NCBI RefSeq assembly: GCF_017877355.1
Contig: NZ_JAGIPR010000008.1
Coordinates: 124,001-188,000, forward strand
DNA length: 64,000 bases
Source of the DNA: Chryseobacterium jejuense
GTDB taxonomy: Bacteria; Bacteroidota; Bacteroidia; Flavobacteriales; Weeksellaceae
Direction of reading: 5' to 3'
The stretch's first letter is position 1, and each line of letters opens with the position of its first letter. The notes under the pieces were generated by a model, which ran no database searches, was not told the origin of the DNA, and saw nothing but the letters and a program-made list of their open reading frames with translations. A program made the translations under genes and the position numbers. Positions 33,983 through 43,283 of the stretch are shown here, one piece after another.

Positions 33983-34858
33983 ATGAAAAATTTAATGAAA
34001 CTTGGATTCGCAGCATTACTATCAATACATTTCACGACTACAAATGCACAGCATAAGAACACAGAGAATGAAAATAGTCTGCTATGGGAAGTTTCCGGAA
34101 ACGGACTTTCTAAGCCATCTTATATTGCCGGAACATTTCATATCTTATGCAACAAAGATTTTGAGATAAAACCTAAAACCTGGAATGCCCTTAATAAAAC
34201 TGAAAACTTTGTAATGGAAATCAATTACACAGATCAAAATGAAGTGCTTGCGATGCAGAAAATGATGGCTACCGATAAAAAAATATCCGAGCAATTGACT
34301 TCTGAAGAAGCAAAAGAGCTGGATAAAATACTTGCTGATTACGGAACCAACCTGAAAAACGTTGACAACCACAGCCCACAAGCCCTTTATACTCTTGTAG
34401 CCACAAAAGCCATTCCATGCCCTCCGAATGAAGTGAAGATGTATGAAATTGAACTGCTAAAAGAGGTTTTGAAAAACAAGAAAAGCGTGAATGGGCTGGA
34501 AAAGGTTGAAGACCAAATTAATGCAATTGGCCAGTCATACAATCTGAAAGAAGTAATATCTCAACTGAAATTAAGTAATGAATACACCATCGCTTCACAA
34601 AAAATGACGGAAGCCTTTAAAAATGAAAATTTAAAAAGTTTGGATCAGCTCATTAAGAACCCAAAATTCATGAATAAAAAGCAGGAACAATTAATGCTGA
34701 CTGACCGAAATACAAAATGGGTAGAAAAAATGCCCGAAATCATGAAAAAACAAAGTACATTCTTTGCAGTAGGAAGCGGTCATTTATGGGGTAATAAGGG
34801 TCTCATCACTCTCCTTAAAGCAAAAGGATATACCGTAAAGCCTGTATCAAGCTTGTAA
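33983..34858 (+). CDS. TraB/GumN family protein
   Basis: A 291-residue secreted protein (signal peptide ending TTTNAQ). It carries the family motifs LWEVSGNGLSKPSYIAGTFHIL near the N-terminus and FFAVGSGHLWGNKGLITLLK near the C-terminus, including the GTFH and GSGH histidines typical of the erythromycin-esterase/TraB-like fold. Proposed to be metal-dependent proteases or hydrolases; function here unknown. It lies 26 bases before the sigma-factor gene and may share its transcript. Confidence 0.85.
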   Translation: MKNLMKLGFAALLSIHFTTTNAQHKNTENENSLLWEVSGNGLSKPSYIAGTFHILCNKDFEIKPKTWNALNKTENFVMEINYTDQNEVLAMQKMMATDKKISEQLTSEEAKELDKILADYGTNLKNVDNHSPQALYTLVATKAIPCPPNEVKMYEIELLKEVLKNKKSVNGLEKVEDQINAIGQSYNLKEVISQLKLSNEYTIASQKMTEAFKNENLKSLDQLIKNPKFMNKKQEQLMLTDRNTKWVEKMPEIMKKQSTFFAVGSGHLWGNKGLITLLKAKGYTVKPVSSL

Positions 34859-34884
34859 CAATAACCCCCAACCATGAAACTATT

Positions 34885-35394
34885 GTGAGTACTTCAACTG
34901 AAACAGCCTTTTTACAGCTTGTTAATCAGCACAAAGGCATCTTATATAAAGCATCCCGGATCTATGCCGATTCTATCGAAGACCGGGAAGATCTTCAGCA
35001 GGAAATCCTTATCCAGCTGTGGAAATCCTATCAAAACTTCAAAGGGAACAGTGAGTTTTCTACATGGATGTATCGCGTCGCCATTAATACTGCGATCACT
35101 TATTTAAAGAAAGAAAAGCAGAGAGCGAAAAACCATACAGACTCACCCCATCATTTTGAGGTACAACAGGAGGATTATAATCCAACAAAAGATAAACAGC
35201 TGGAAGTTTTTTATCGTGCCGTTCAGGAATTAAGTTCATTGGAGAAAGCCGTCATTTTTTATTTCATGGAAGGAATGTCACATAAAGAAATTGGAAGCAA
35301 CCTCGGGCTCAGTGAAGGCAATGCCCGTGTAAAACTTAACAGAACAAAAGAAAAAATACAGCAAATCATAAAAAAATCAGGTTATGAATTTTGA
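34885..35394 (+). CDS. ECF-type RNA polymerase sigma factor
   Basis: A 169-residue sigma-70 family protein with region 2 (EDLQQEILIQLWKSYQNF, then STWMYRVAINTAITYLKK) and region 4 (LEKAVIFYFMEGMSHKEIGSNLGLSEGNARVKLNRTKEK, helix-turn-helix). It directs polymerase to stress-type promoters. The start is GTG at 34885; a four-codon ATG frame (34874-34888) ends in a TGA that overlaps this GTG. Its stop region overlaps the next gene by 11 bases, the usual link between an ECF sigma factor and its anti-sigma. Confidence 0.9.
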   Translation: MSTSTETAFLQLVNQHKGILYKASRIYADSIEDREDLQQEILIQLWKSYQNFKGNSEFSTWMYRVAINTAITYLKKEKQRAKNHTDSPHHFEVQQEDYNPTKDKQLEVFYRAVQELSSLEKAVIFYFMEGMSHKEIGSNLGLSEGNARVKLNRTKEKIQQIIKKSGYEF

Positions 35395-35989
35395 TCAACT
35401 AAAAGAACAGTGGAATAATGAGGACAACAACGTCCATATTCCTGACACTATAGAACAATTAAAGGAAAGCAAACACCCTATCGAAAAAATTCAGAAAAGT
35501 ATGAAAAAGGAATTCCCAATGCAGGTCTTTGCTATTATTCTTTTAGCATTCTTTCCTCAAATACTGAATTTTCCCATTTCACAATATGTTATTTACTACA
35601 CCTCTTATGTTATGCTTGTCGCTATATCTTCTTATTATTCATTTGGATTTTACAAATTTTACAAGCAGACTGAACTTTATACAGGCAATACTAAGAACAG
35701 TCTCTGGAAAATCTACCACGAATTAAAACTTAATATGGAAAGATACCAATCTTTTGGCTTCCTACTTCTTCCTCACTTTATGATTACACTGGGTCTTGAA
35801 TTTTATAAGGTGTTGGCAAAAAAAGGAATGACCTTTGAAAATGTAACCAATTCTTATCAGCACACTCTTATTATCTCTGTTCTGATTGGAACAATCGCAA
35901 TGATCCTGAATATTGTTTTATGGACAAAGTATATTTATGGCCGCCACGCTAAGCAATTGGAAAACATTTTGAATGAGATGGAAGAATAA
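35384..35989 (+). CDS. Membrane protein, probable anti-sigma partner
   Basis: A 201-residue protein with a cytosolic N-terminus of about 45 residues (MNFDQLKEQWNNEDNN, IEKIQKSMKKEF) and four hydrophobic helices. It overlaps the sigma-factor gene by 11 bases. That overlap and the short cytosolic head suggest an anti-sigma role, but it has no zinc-binding anti-sigma (ZAS) HxxxCxxC motif and no FecR or RseA domain, so the function is inference from position. Confidence 0.75.
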   Translation: MNFDQLKEQWNNEDNNVHIPDTIEQLKESKHPIEKIQKSMKKEFPMQVFAIILLAFFPQILNFPISQYVIYYTSYVMLVAISSYYSFGFYKFYKQTELYTGNTKNSLWKIYHELKLNMERYQSFGFLLLPHFMITLGLEFYKVLAKKGMTFENVTNSYQHTLIISVLIGTIAMILNIVLWTKYIYGRHAKQLENILNEMEE

Positions 35990-36022
35990 CATTCAGAAAA
36001 AGTCATTAATCTCATAAAAAGT

Positions 36023-36056
36023 AAACCTCAGATCAATTCTGGGGTTTTGTTTTTTA
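36023..36056 (+). terminator. Terminator of the sigma-factor unit
   Basis: AAACCTCAGA (36023-36032) pairs with TCTGGGGTTT (36038-36047; one G-U) and is followed by TGTTTTTT. Confidence 0.65.
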
Positions 36057-36086
36057 AAAAATCGTTATTTATCATCTTCAAATTTA

Positions 36087-36114
36087 TTTGAGGTTTTATT
36101 TTTCCTTAAATTTG
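36087..36114 (+). promoter_or_regulatory. Candidate pgi promoter
   Basis: TTTG (36087-36090) and TAAATTTG (36107-36114, exact TAnnTTTG) with a 16-base spacer, about 80 bases before the pgi start. Confidence 0.35.
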
Positions 36115-36194
36115 CAAATCAGAAATAAATCGTTATGGATTTATAAAGATTTTGATCCGGTACATTATTTTCTGAATTATAAATTCTCAACAAC

Positions 36195-37835
36195 ATGCTA
36201 TCAAAAATAAATCCTCTACAAACCAACAGCTGGAAAGCCCTTGATGAACATTTTGCTTCTAATGATCTTGAGCTAAGAAGTCTTTTCCAGTATAACCCGA
36301 ACCGTTTTGAAGAATTCTCTCTACAAAAGGATAACTATCTTTTCGATTATTCTAAAAACCTTATTGATTCCAGAACAAAAGAACTTTTATTACAACTGGC
36401 AGAAGAATGTCAGTTAAAAGACGCTATTTCTAAAATGTTCTCTGGGGATAAAATCAATGAAACAGAAGGAAGAGCTGTTTTACATACTGCTTTGAGGGAT
36501 TTTTCTGATCGTGAAATACTAGTAGACGGTGAAAATATCAAGCCTCAGATCAAAAGAGTATTAAACCACATGAAAGCTTTTTCTGAAAAAATCATTTCAG
36601 GAGAACATAAGGGTTTCAGCGGAAAAGAAATCACAGATGTAGTAAACATCGGAATCGGAGGTTCAGACCTGGGGCCTGTAATGGTTTGTTCGGCCTTAAA
36701 GCATTTTAAAACAAGGCTGGATGTTCATTTTGTTTCCAATGTGGATGGCAATCATATTGCAGAGGTTGTTAAAAACCTAAACCCGGAAACTACTCTATTC
36801 ATTATTGCTTCTAAAACGTTTACCACTCAGGAAACAATGACGAATGCTAACTCAGCAAAAGACTGGTTCCTTAAAGCTGGAAAACAGGAAGATGTAGCAA
36901 AGCATTTCGTAGCTTTATCCACTAATATTGAAGCTGTTAAGCAGTTCGGAATCGCAGAAGAGAACATTTTCGAATTCTGGGATTGGGTAGGTGGAAGATA
37001 CTCACTTTGGAGCGCTATCGGATTAAGCATTGTATTGGCTGTAGGCTATGAAAACTTTGAACAGCTTTTAAAAGGAGCTTTTGATACAGACCAACATTTC
37101 CAGGCAGAAGATTTCTCAGAAAACGTTCCTGTATTAATGGGACTTTTAGGTATCTGGTATCGTAACTTCTATGCAGCAACCAGCTATGCAATTCTTCCTT
37201 ACTCACAATATCTGGACAGATTTGCAGCTTATCTTCAGCAGGGAGATATGGAAAGTAACGGAAAATGTGTGGATAGAAGCGGTGAATTCGTAGAATACGA
37301 AACAGGGCCAATCATTTGGGGTGAACCCGGAACCAATGGACAGCATGCATTCTATCAACTGATCCACCAAGGTACAGAATTGATTCCTGCAGATTTTATT
37401 GCTTACGCTAAAAGCTGTAATGAGGTTTCTGACCATCAAGATAAATTATTAGCCAACTTCTTTGCACAAACAGAAGCCCTTGCTTTCGGAAAAACAGAAG
37501 AAGAAGTGGAAGAAGAACTTCAAAATGCAGGAAAATCTGATGAGGAAATAGATAGATTATTAAATTTTAAGGTTTTCCACGGAAACACCCCTACTAACTC
37601 AATATTATTCAAGGAATTAACTCCTTTCTCATTAGGTCAGTTAATTGCCATGTATGAACACAAAATCTTCGTTCAGGGTGTTATCTGGAATATTTTCAGC
37701 TTCGATCAGTTCGGAGTGGAATTAGGTAAAGTACTTGCTAACAAAATCTTACCAGAGCTTGAAAGCAACGAGATTATTACTTCACACGACAGCTCTACGA
37801 ACGGATTGATTAATTATTATAAAGGAAATAAATAG
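36195..37835 (+). CDS. pgi: Glucose-6-phosphate isomerase
   Basis: A 546-residue enzyme interconverting glucose 6-phosphate and fructose 6-phosphate. It shows [29 protein letters not shown] (phosphate binding), the PGI signature region [13 protein letters not shown], and [18 protein letters not shown]. Length matches the long bacterial/eukaryotic type. A methyltransferase gene follows 3 bases after the stop, so the two are likely co-transcribed. Confidence 0.97.
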   Translation: MLSKINPLQTNSWKALDEHFASNDLELRSLFQYNPNRFEEFSLQKDNYLFDYSKNLIDSRTKELLLQLAEECQLKDAISKMFSGDKINETEGRAVLHTALRDFSDREILVDGENIKPQIKRVLNHMKAFSEKIISGEHKGFSGKEITDVVNIGIGGSDLGPVMVCSALKHFKTRLDVHFVSNVDGNHIAEVVKNLNPETTLFIIASKTFTTQETMTNANSAKDWFLKAGKQEDVAKHFVALSTNIEAVKQFGIAEENIFEFWDWVGGRYSLWSAIGLSIVLAVGYENFEQLLKGAFDTDQHFQAEDFSENVPVLMGLLGIWYRNFYAATSYAILPYSQYLDRFAAYLQQGDMESNGKCVDRSGEFVEYETGPIIWGEPGTNGQHAFYQLIHQGTELIPADFIAYAKSCNEVSDHQDKLLANFFAQTEALAFGKTEEEVEEELQNAGKSDEEIDRLLNFKVFHGNTPTNSILFKELTPFSLGQLIAMYEHKIFVQGVIWNIFSFDQFGVELGKVLANKILPELESNEIITSHDSSTNGLINYYKGNK

Positions 37836-37838
37836 CAG

Positions 37839-38663
37839 ATGTCTGCATTACGATCATATTATTATAAACTGCCCCCCGGTTTTAGACTTTTGGGAAGAAA
37901 ACTATATTATTTTCCTATAGACCTCTATGAAGGGATCACCGGAAAAAGAGCTGAAAATGAGCCTAAAAAGGGAGACATTTATGTGGGGAGCAGCGATTTT
38001 ATTCCCCATGGGATCCGTCAGATGAATGTTCTAAAAAAACATATCGCCCTTAAAAACACAGACCATGTTCTGGATATTGGCTGCGGAATCGGAAGAACAG
38101 CTGTTGCCCTGTCCGGATTTATAGATAAGGGAACTTACGATGGTTTTGATGCAGTAGAAAAAGGAATTAAATGGTGTGACAAACACATTCATAGAAAATA
38201 TCCGAATTTCAACTTTAAGTTTACACCGATTTATAATGATCTGTATAATACTTTCAGTCAGAAAGCAGAAAATTTCACCTTCCCTTATGATGATGCTCAG
38301 TTTGATAAAGCATTTCTATTCTCTGTATTCACTCACATGCAGATTCCCGAAATCAGACAATATCTGAATGAGATCAGCAGGGTTTTAAAAAGCGGCGGAC
38401 AATGTCTGGCTACCTTCTTTCTGTATGATGAGTCTAAAAAAGAAGGGGGAAGCATGCATTTCCCACATCAATATGAGGGCTACAGATTAATGGATGATAA
38501 AGTAACGGCTGCCAATATTGCCGTGAGTGTTCCATTACTGAATCAAATGGTTCATGAGGCAGGTCTGAAAGTGAAAACAATACAAGGAGGTTTCTGGAGA
38601 AATGATGTAGAAAAGGAAGGCGCCGATGAATTTCAGGATATTGTAGTATTTGAAAAAATCTAA
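37839..38663 (+). CDS. Class I SAM-dependent methyltransferase
   Basis: A 274-residue protein with the SAM-binding motif VLDIGCGIGRTAVAL, an acidic motif DGFDAVEKGIKWC, and the post-motif FDKAFLFSVFTHMQ and ISRVLKSGGQCLATFF. An N-terminal 50 residues (YYKLPPGFRLLGRKLYYFP) precede the domain. The substrate is unknown; the pattern resembles small-molecule or lipid/sugar methyltransferases. It starts 3 bases after pgi and ends 26 bases before folD. Confidence 0.85.
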   Translation: MSALRSYYYKLPPGFRLLGRKLYYFPIDLYEGITGKRAENEPKKGDIYVGSSDFIPHGIRQMNVLKKHIALKNTDHVLDIGCGIGRTAVALSGFIDKGTYDGFDAVEKGIKWCDKHIHRKYPNFNFKFTPIYNDLYNTFSQKAENFTFPYDDAQFDKAFLFSVFTHMQIPEIRQYLNEISRVLKSGGQCLATFFLYDESKKEGGSMHFPHQYEGYRLMDDKVTAANIAVSVPLLNQMVHEAGLKVKTIQGGFWRNDVEKEGADEFQDIVVFEKI

Positions 38664-38689
38664 ATCTAAATAAAAGTAAAAAGTAAAAA

Positions 38690-39574
38690 ATGGCAGAAAT
38701 TCTTGACGGACTTAAAGTATCCAAGGAAATTAAAGCAGAGATTAAGGCTGAAGTAGAAAAAATCCTTGCAAGCAAAAGAAGAGCACCTCATTTGGTAGCA
38801 ATTCTTGTAGGAAACAACGGAGCTAGCAAAGCTTATGTAAATGCTAAAGTAAAAGACTGTGAAGAAGTAGGATTTCAATCCAGCTTAATCAAATTCCCTA
38901 GCACTGTTTCGGAATCTGAATTATTGGAGACAATTGACGAACTGAATAAATCTAAAGCTGTTGATGGCTTTATCGTTCAGTTACCTTTACCGGATCAGGT
39001 TGACCAGGAGAAGATTATCAATGCTATTGACCCAAGAAAAGACGTGGATGGATTCCACCCTGAAAACTTCGGAAAAATGGCTCTTGAGATGGATACTTTC
39101 TTACCGGCAACTCCTTTCGGGATCTTAACATTATTGGAAAGATATAATATTGAGACTAAAGGAAAAGACTGTGTAATCATCGGAAGAAGTAAAATTGTAG
39201 GTAGACCAATGAGTATCTTAATGGGAAGAAAAGATTTCCCTGGAAACTCAACGGTGACTCTTACACACTCATACACAAAAGACATTGAAGAATATACTAA
39301 AAAGGCAGACATCGTTATTACAGCACTGGGAGATCCACATTTCTTAAAAGGAGAAATGATTAAGGATGGTGCTGTAATTGTTGACGTGGGCATCACAAGA
39401 GTAGACGATGATTCTCCAAAAGGATATTACCTTGCTGGTGATGTAGATTTTGACAGCTGTGCAGCAAAAGCAAGCTGGATTACCCCGGTTCCTGGAGGAG
39501 TAGGCCCAATGACAAGAGCGATGTTGATGAAAAACACCATCATTGCTTATAAAACTTCGGTCTATAACGACTAA
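38690..39574 (+). CDS. folD: Bifunctional methylenetetrahydrofolate dehydrogenase/cyclohydrolase
   Basis: A 294-residue enzyme converting 5,10-methylene-THF to 10-formyl-THF in one-carbon metabolism. Seen motifs: KAYVNAKVKDCEEVG (catalytic lysine region), DGFIVQLPLPDQV, PATPFGILTLLERY, the NADP-binding VIIGRSKIVGRPM, and the C-terminal PGGVGPMTRAMLMKN. Length matches FolD. queE starts 7 bases after its stop and may be coupled. Confidence 0.97.
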   Translation: MAEILDGLKVSKEIKAEIKAEVEKILASKRRAPHLVAILVGNNGASKAYVNAKVKDCEEVGFQSSLIKFPSTVSESELLETIDELNKSKAVDGFIVQLPLPDQVDQEKIINAIDPRKDVDGFHPENFGKMALEMDTFLPATPFGILTLLERYNIETKGKDCVIIGRSKIVGRPMSILMGRKDFPGNSTVTLTHSYTKDIEEYTKKADIVITALGDPHFLKGEMIKDGAVIVDVGITRVDDDSPKGYYLAGDVDFDSCAAKASWITPVPGGVGPMTRAMLMKNTIIAYKTSVYND

Positions 39575-39581
39575 TTTTAAA

Positions 39582-40211
39582 ATGAATAAAGAACAAGATA
39601 TTTTATTAAAAGAAGGTAAAATGCTCCCTGTAATGGAGCATTTTTACACTTTACAAGGAGAAGGAGCACACACAGGAAAAGCCGCTTATTTTATCAGATT
39701 AGGAGGTTGCGATGTGGGTTGCCACTGGTGTGATGTAAAGGAAAGCTGGGATCCGGAGCTTCATCCGTTGATGGATGCTGTGGAAATTGCAGAAACAGCT
39801 GCTAAGCATTGTAAAACCATCGTTCTTACAGGAGGTGAACCTCTTACATGGAATCTGGAGATCCTGACGTCTAAATTAAAGGAACTTGGTTGTACTATTC
39901 ACATTGAAACTTCAGGAGCATATCCTATGAGTGGACATCTGGACTGGATTACCCTTTCTCCGAAGAAAACAGGATTACCGAAAGAAGAGATTTATCAAAA
40001 GGCTCACGAGCTTAAGGTCATCGTTTTCAACAATCATGATTTTGCATTTGCACAGGAACAGGCTGCCAAAGTTTCTGAAAACTGTAAGCTTTATCTTCAA
40101 AGTGAATGGAGCAAAAGAGATGATATGTATCCTAAGATTACAGATTTTATTCTGGAACATCCGGAATGGCAGGCTTCAGTACAAACCCATAAATATCTGA
40201 ATATACCTTAA
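39582..40211 (+). CDS. queE: 7-carboxy-7-deazaguanine synthase QueE
   Basis: A 209-residue radical-SAM enzyme that makes 7-carboxy-7-deazaguanine for queuosine synthesis. It shows FYTLQGEGAHTGKAAYFIR, the cluster-binding C-x3-C-x2-C (GGCDVGCHWCD) and IVLTGGEPLTWNL. I chose ATG at 39582 (MNKEQDILLK); an earlier in-frame start at 39543 lies inside folD and adds residues unlike the family. No other queuosine gene is in the window. Confidence 0.92.
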   Translation: MNKEQDILLKEGKMLPVMEHFYTLQGEGAHTGKAAYFIRLGGCDVGCHWCDVKESWDPELHPLMDAVEIAETAAKHCKTIVLTGGEPLTWNLEILTSKLKELGCTIHIETSGAYPMSGHLDWITLSPKKTGLPKEEIYQKAHELKVIVFNNHDFAFAQEQAAKVSENCKLYLQSEWSKRDDMYPKITDFILEHPEWQASVQTHKYLNIP

Positions 40212-40254
40212 AAATACGTACATTAGCTGGCCGTTCCTGTAATAATACCGATAG

Positions 40255-41625
40255 ATGCAGAGAATTCGATACTCTAGATACCTGAAATCGATCATTATTT
40301 TGCTTGACCTCATGGTTATTGCATCTATCTTCATATTCTTTTTTATAAGCAGAAACGAAAATCTGAAGTATCATAAGGAAACCTGGTACCAGAACACTTT
40401 TTCCCTGGTTTTGCTGTTTTTGTTCTGGGTGCTTCTCAGCGGTAGGACAAAAATATACAATATTCCGAGGAACCTTACGTATACGCTCTTTCTGGAAAGG
40501 CTTTTGATCCATTTCATCTCCTTTATACTTGGTGTTCTGCTCATTGGGAAGGTCAGTAATAATGTATTCTTCAGTTCAGATATTTATTGGCTGTCATTTT
40601 ATCTGCTTATATTTATCTTTTTAGCAAAATCATTTATCTACTTCTCTATTAAATACTTACGATCTTTAGGGGTTAACTACCGAAATATCATGTTTTTAGG
40701 AGATGGTGATTCTACTGAGATCCTTAAAAATATTTTTAAGGAACGTAAAGATTATGGATACAGGATATTCGAATATGAGAATGCAGATGCCAATACAGCA
40801 GAACTTGTTAATTTCTGGAAAAAAAATGGAATACACACCCTGTTTTTCTCTACAGAAAACTCTTATAGTGAAAGCATAGAATCGGAGATTTTCAAACTGG
40901 CAGAAGACAATAAGGTTCATATTTCATTGATCCCGAGTATTACTCAGAGTGACTTTTTCCTGTATGACCTTGCTTATATACAAACTCAACCAATTCTTAA
41001 TCAGGCAAGGTACCCATTGGATTATTATTCCAATTTCCTGATGAAGAGAGCTTTTGACATCTTTTTTTCCATATTCGTATTGGCCTTCGTCTGTACCTGG
41101 CTATTCCCGATTATTGCTATTTTAATCCGGGTAAGTTCTAAAGGACCTGTTTTTTTCTTGCAGAAAAGATATGGTTTCCATGAAGAGGTATTCAGCTGCA
41201 TAAAATTCAGGACCATGGTGGTGAATGATGAATCTACAACCAGTACAACCAAAGAAAATGATACAAGAATCACCAAGGTGGGTAAATTTCTAAGAAAAAC
41301 CAGCCTTGATGAGCTTCCGCAATTCATCAACGTACTGAAAGGCGAAATGTCTGTGGTAGGACCACGTCCTCACATGTTAGCTGTTGATAATTACTACAAA
41401 CCAAAAATCGGAAGATATAGCTTAAGAAGTATGGTAACCCCGGGAATTACAGGGCTTGCACAGGTAAGCGGATTACGCGGTGATCTGGGAGATGTGGAAG
41501 TAGAAATGAAAAAAAGGGTTCTCGCAGATGCATTCTATGTAAGGAACTGGAGTTTTGTTCTGGATCTGATTATCATATTAAAAACCATTTTACTGGTTAT
41601 CGGCGGGGACAAAAATGCAAAATAA
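40255..41625 (+). CDS. Polyprenyl-phosphate sugar transferase (undecaprenyl-phosphate glucose phosphotransferase type)
   Basis: A 456-residue initiating enzyme for polysaccharide synthesis, which moves a sugar-1-phosphate from an NDP-sugar to undecaprenyl phosphate. Four hydrophobic helices and a CoA-binding-like domain (NIMFLGDGDSTEIL) precede a fifth helix and the bacterial sugar-transferase domain: FSCIKFRTMVVND, LRKTSLDELPQFINVLKGEMSVVGPRPH and GITGLAQVSGLRG. This WcaJ-like layout is complete. It could feed the flippase at 15.7-17 kb; the two are 23 kb apart, so this is inference. Confidence 0.92.
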   Translation: MQRIRYSRYLKSIIILLDLMVIASIFIFFFISRNENLKYHKETWYQNTFSLVLLFLFWVLLSGRTKIYNIPRNLTYTLFLERLLIHFISFILGVLLIGKVSNNVFFSSDIYWLSFYLLIFIFLAKSFIYFSIKYLRSLGVNYRNIMFLGDGDSTEILKNIFKERKDYGYRIFEYENADANTAELVNFWKKNGIHTLFFSTENSYSESIESEIFKLAEDNKVHISLIPSITQSDFFLYDLAYIQTQPILNQARYPLDYYSNFLMKRAFDIFFSIFVLAFVCTWLFPIIAILIRVSSKGPVFFLQKRYGFHEEVFSCIKFRTMVVNDESTTSTTKENDTRITKVGKFLRKTSLDELPQFINVLKGEMSVVGPRPHMLAVDNYYKPKIGRYSLRSMVTPGITGLAQVSGLRGDLGDVEVEMKKRVLADAFYVRNWSFVLDLIIILKTILLVIGGDKNAK

Positions 41626-41632
41626 AGCAATC

Positions 41633-41690
41633 GCTAAGGTTAGGATAATTTTAACATTTTCCAGACTTCTGTCTTCATTTCAACCTTAGC
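41633..41690. repeat. 9-bp inverted repeat between sugar transferase and mlaE
   Basis: GCTAAGGTT (41633-41641) and AACCTTAGC (41682-41690) form a perfect inverted repeat with a 40-base loop. No T-tract follows, so it is not a typical terminator. Role unknown. Confidence 0.4.
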
Positions 41691-41721
41691 CTAATTCAAT
41701 AAAAAAGTCTAATTTAGCGGT

Positions 41722-42474
41722 ATGTTAAAAAAGTTTTTCACAGCAATAGGGGAATATATTATTCTTTTAGGAAAATCCCTGCAGAAACCCCAGAAAATGA
41801 GGGTTTTTTGGAAGCTGTTCATGAGAGAAATTAATGATTTGGGAGTAAATTCTTTCGGACTTGTAGTCTTCACATCAATCTTCGTGGGGGCTGTAGTGGC
41901 TATTCAGATGTTCAACAACTTTGATGCCTCTTCGTTTCCCATCCCACCTTCATTTGTAGGATATGCAACAAAAGCTGTACTTGTATTGGAATTTGCTCCT
42001 ACCATCATCAGTTTAATTTTAGCAGGCAAAGTAGGTTCATACATTGCCTCCAGTATCGGAACAATGAGAGTTTCTGAGCAGATTGATGCTTTGGATATCA
42101 TGGGAGTAAATTCACCCAACTTTTTGATATTTCCAAAGATCATTGCCTGCATGATTTTTAATCCTCTTTTGATTGCCATCAGTATAGTATTTGGTATTTG
42201 CGGAGGTTATATTGCCGGGCTTTTGACAGGAAACTGGACGGCAAACGATTATATCACCGGTATTCAAATGTACATGCCTAATTTATTCATTTATTATGCA
42301 TTTACCAAAACCGCTGTTTTCGCTTTCATCATTGCAACAGTTCCGGCTTATTTCGGATACTTTGTAAAGGGAGGCTCACTGGAAGTAGGTAGAGCCAGTA
42401 CACAGGCTGTGGTATGGACAATGGTATTCATTATCATCTCTGAATTAATTTTAACCCAATTAATATTAAGCTAA
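41722..42474 (+). CDS. MlaE-family ABC transporter permease
   Basis: A 250-residue inner-membrane permease with about five helices and the family motifs FTSIFVGAVVAIQMF, FAPTIISLILAGKVGSYIASSIGTMRVSEQIDALDIMG. MlaE works with MlaF and MlaD to move phospholipids between inner and outer membranes. Its stop overlaps the start of the MlaF gene by one base (TAATG). mlaD lies far away at 23.2 kb. Confidence 0.93.
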   Translation: MLKKFFTAIGEYIILLGKSLQKPQKMRVFWKLFMREINDLGVNSFGLVVFTSIFVGAVVAIQMFNNFDASSFPIPPSFVGYATKAVLVLEFAPTIISLILAGKVGSYIASSIGTMRVSEQIDALDIMGVNSPNFLIFPKIIACMIFNPLLIAISIVFGICGGYIAGLLTGNWTANDYITGIQMYMPNLFIYYAFTKTAVFAFIIATVPAYFGYFVKGGSLEVGRASTQAVVWTMVFIIISELILTQLILS

Positions 42475-43283
42475 TGATTGAGGTAAAAGATCTTAAGAAA
42501 AGTTTTGGCGATGTTGAAGTGCTTAAGGGAATTTCAACTTCATTTGATAAAGGAAAGGTAAACCTGATTATTGGACAAAGTGGTTCCGGAAAAACAGTTT
42601 TTCTGAAAAGTCTGTTGAATGTTTATATGCCGTCTTCCGGAGAAATATTATTTGATGGTCGTAATGTTAATACCATGACCCGTGATCAAAAACAGCATCT
42701 TCGTTCAGAGATTGGAACAGTATTCCAGGGAAGTGCGCTGTTTGACTCTTTAACAGTGGAGGAAAATATTATGTTTCCGTTGGATATGTTCACTAACCTT
42801 ACTTATAGAGAAAAAAAGAAAAGGGTTTTTGAAGTAATAGGCAGAGTACACCTTGACAAGGCTGATAAAAAATATCCTTCTGAAATTTCCGGTGGAATGC
42901 AGAAAAGGGTTGCCATTGCAAGAGCAATTGTGAACAATCCTAAATATTTGTTCTGTGATGAACCTAACTCAGGGCTGGATCCATATACCTCAAAAATCAT
43001 TGATGATCTTCTATATGAAATCACCAAAGAATATAATACTACAACAATCATCAATACCCATGATATGAACTCTGTAATGACGATTGGCGAGAAAATTGTA
43101 TACCTAAGACTTGGAATCAAGGAATGGGAAGGGAATAAAGACATCCTGATTACAGCAGGCAATAAAAACCTGATTGACTTCGTTTATTCTTCAGAACTAT
43201 TTAAAGAGCTGAGAGAATATTTACTTGAGAATAACAAAACAATTGAGAATACAAAATTAGACGATAATGAAAAAGGTACTTAG
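42474..43283 (+). CDS. MlaF-family ABC transporter ATP-binding protein
   Basis: A 269-residue ABC ATPase with Walker A GQSGSGKT, signature ISGGMQKRVAIARAI, Walker B YLFCDEPNSGLDP and the switch histidine in INTHDMNSV. It energises the lipid transporter with the MlaE permease. The start overlaps mlaE and the end overlaps the outer-membrane protein gene by 17 bases. Confidence 0.93.
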   Translation: MIEVKDLKKSFGDVEVLKGISTSFDKGKVNLIIGQSGSGKTVFLKSLLNVYMPSSGEILFDGRNVNTMTRDQKQHLRSEIGTVFQGSALFDSLTVEENIMFPLDMFTNLTYREKKKRVFEVIGRVHLDKADKKYPSEISGGMQKRVAIARAIVNNPKYLFCDEPNSGLDPYTSKIIDDLLYEITKEYNTTTIINTHDMNSVMTIGEKIVYLRLGIKEWEGNKDILITAGNKNLIDFVYSSELFKELREYLLENNKTIENTKLDDNEKGT

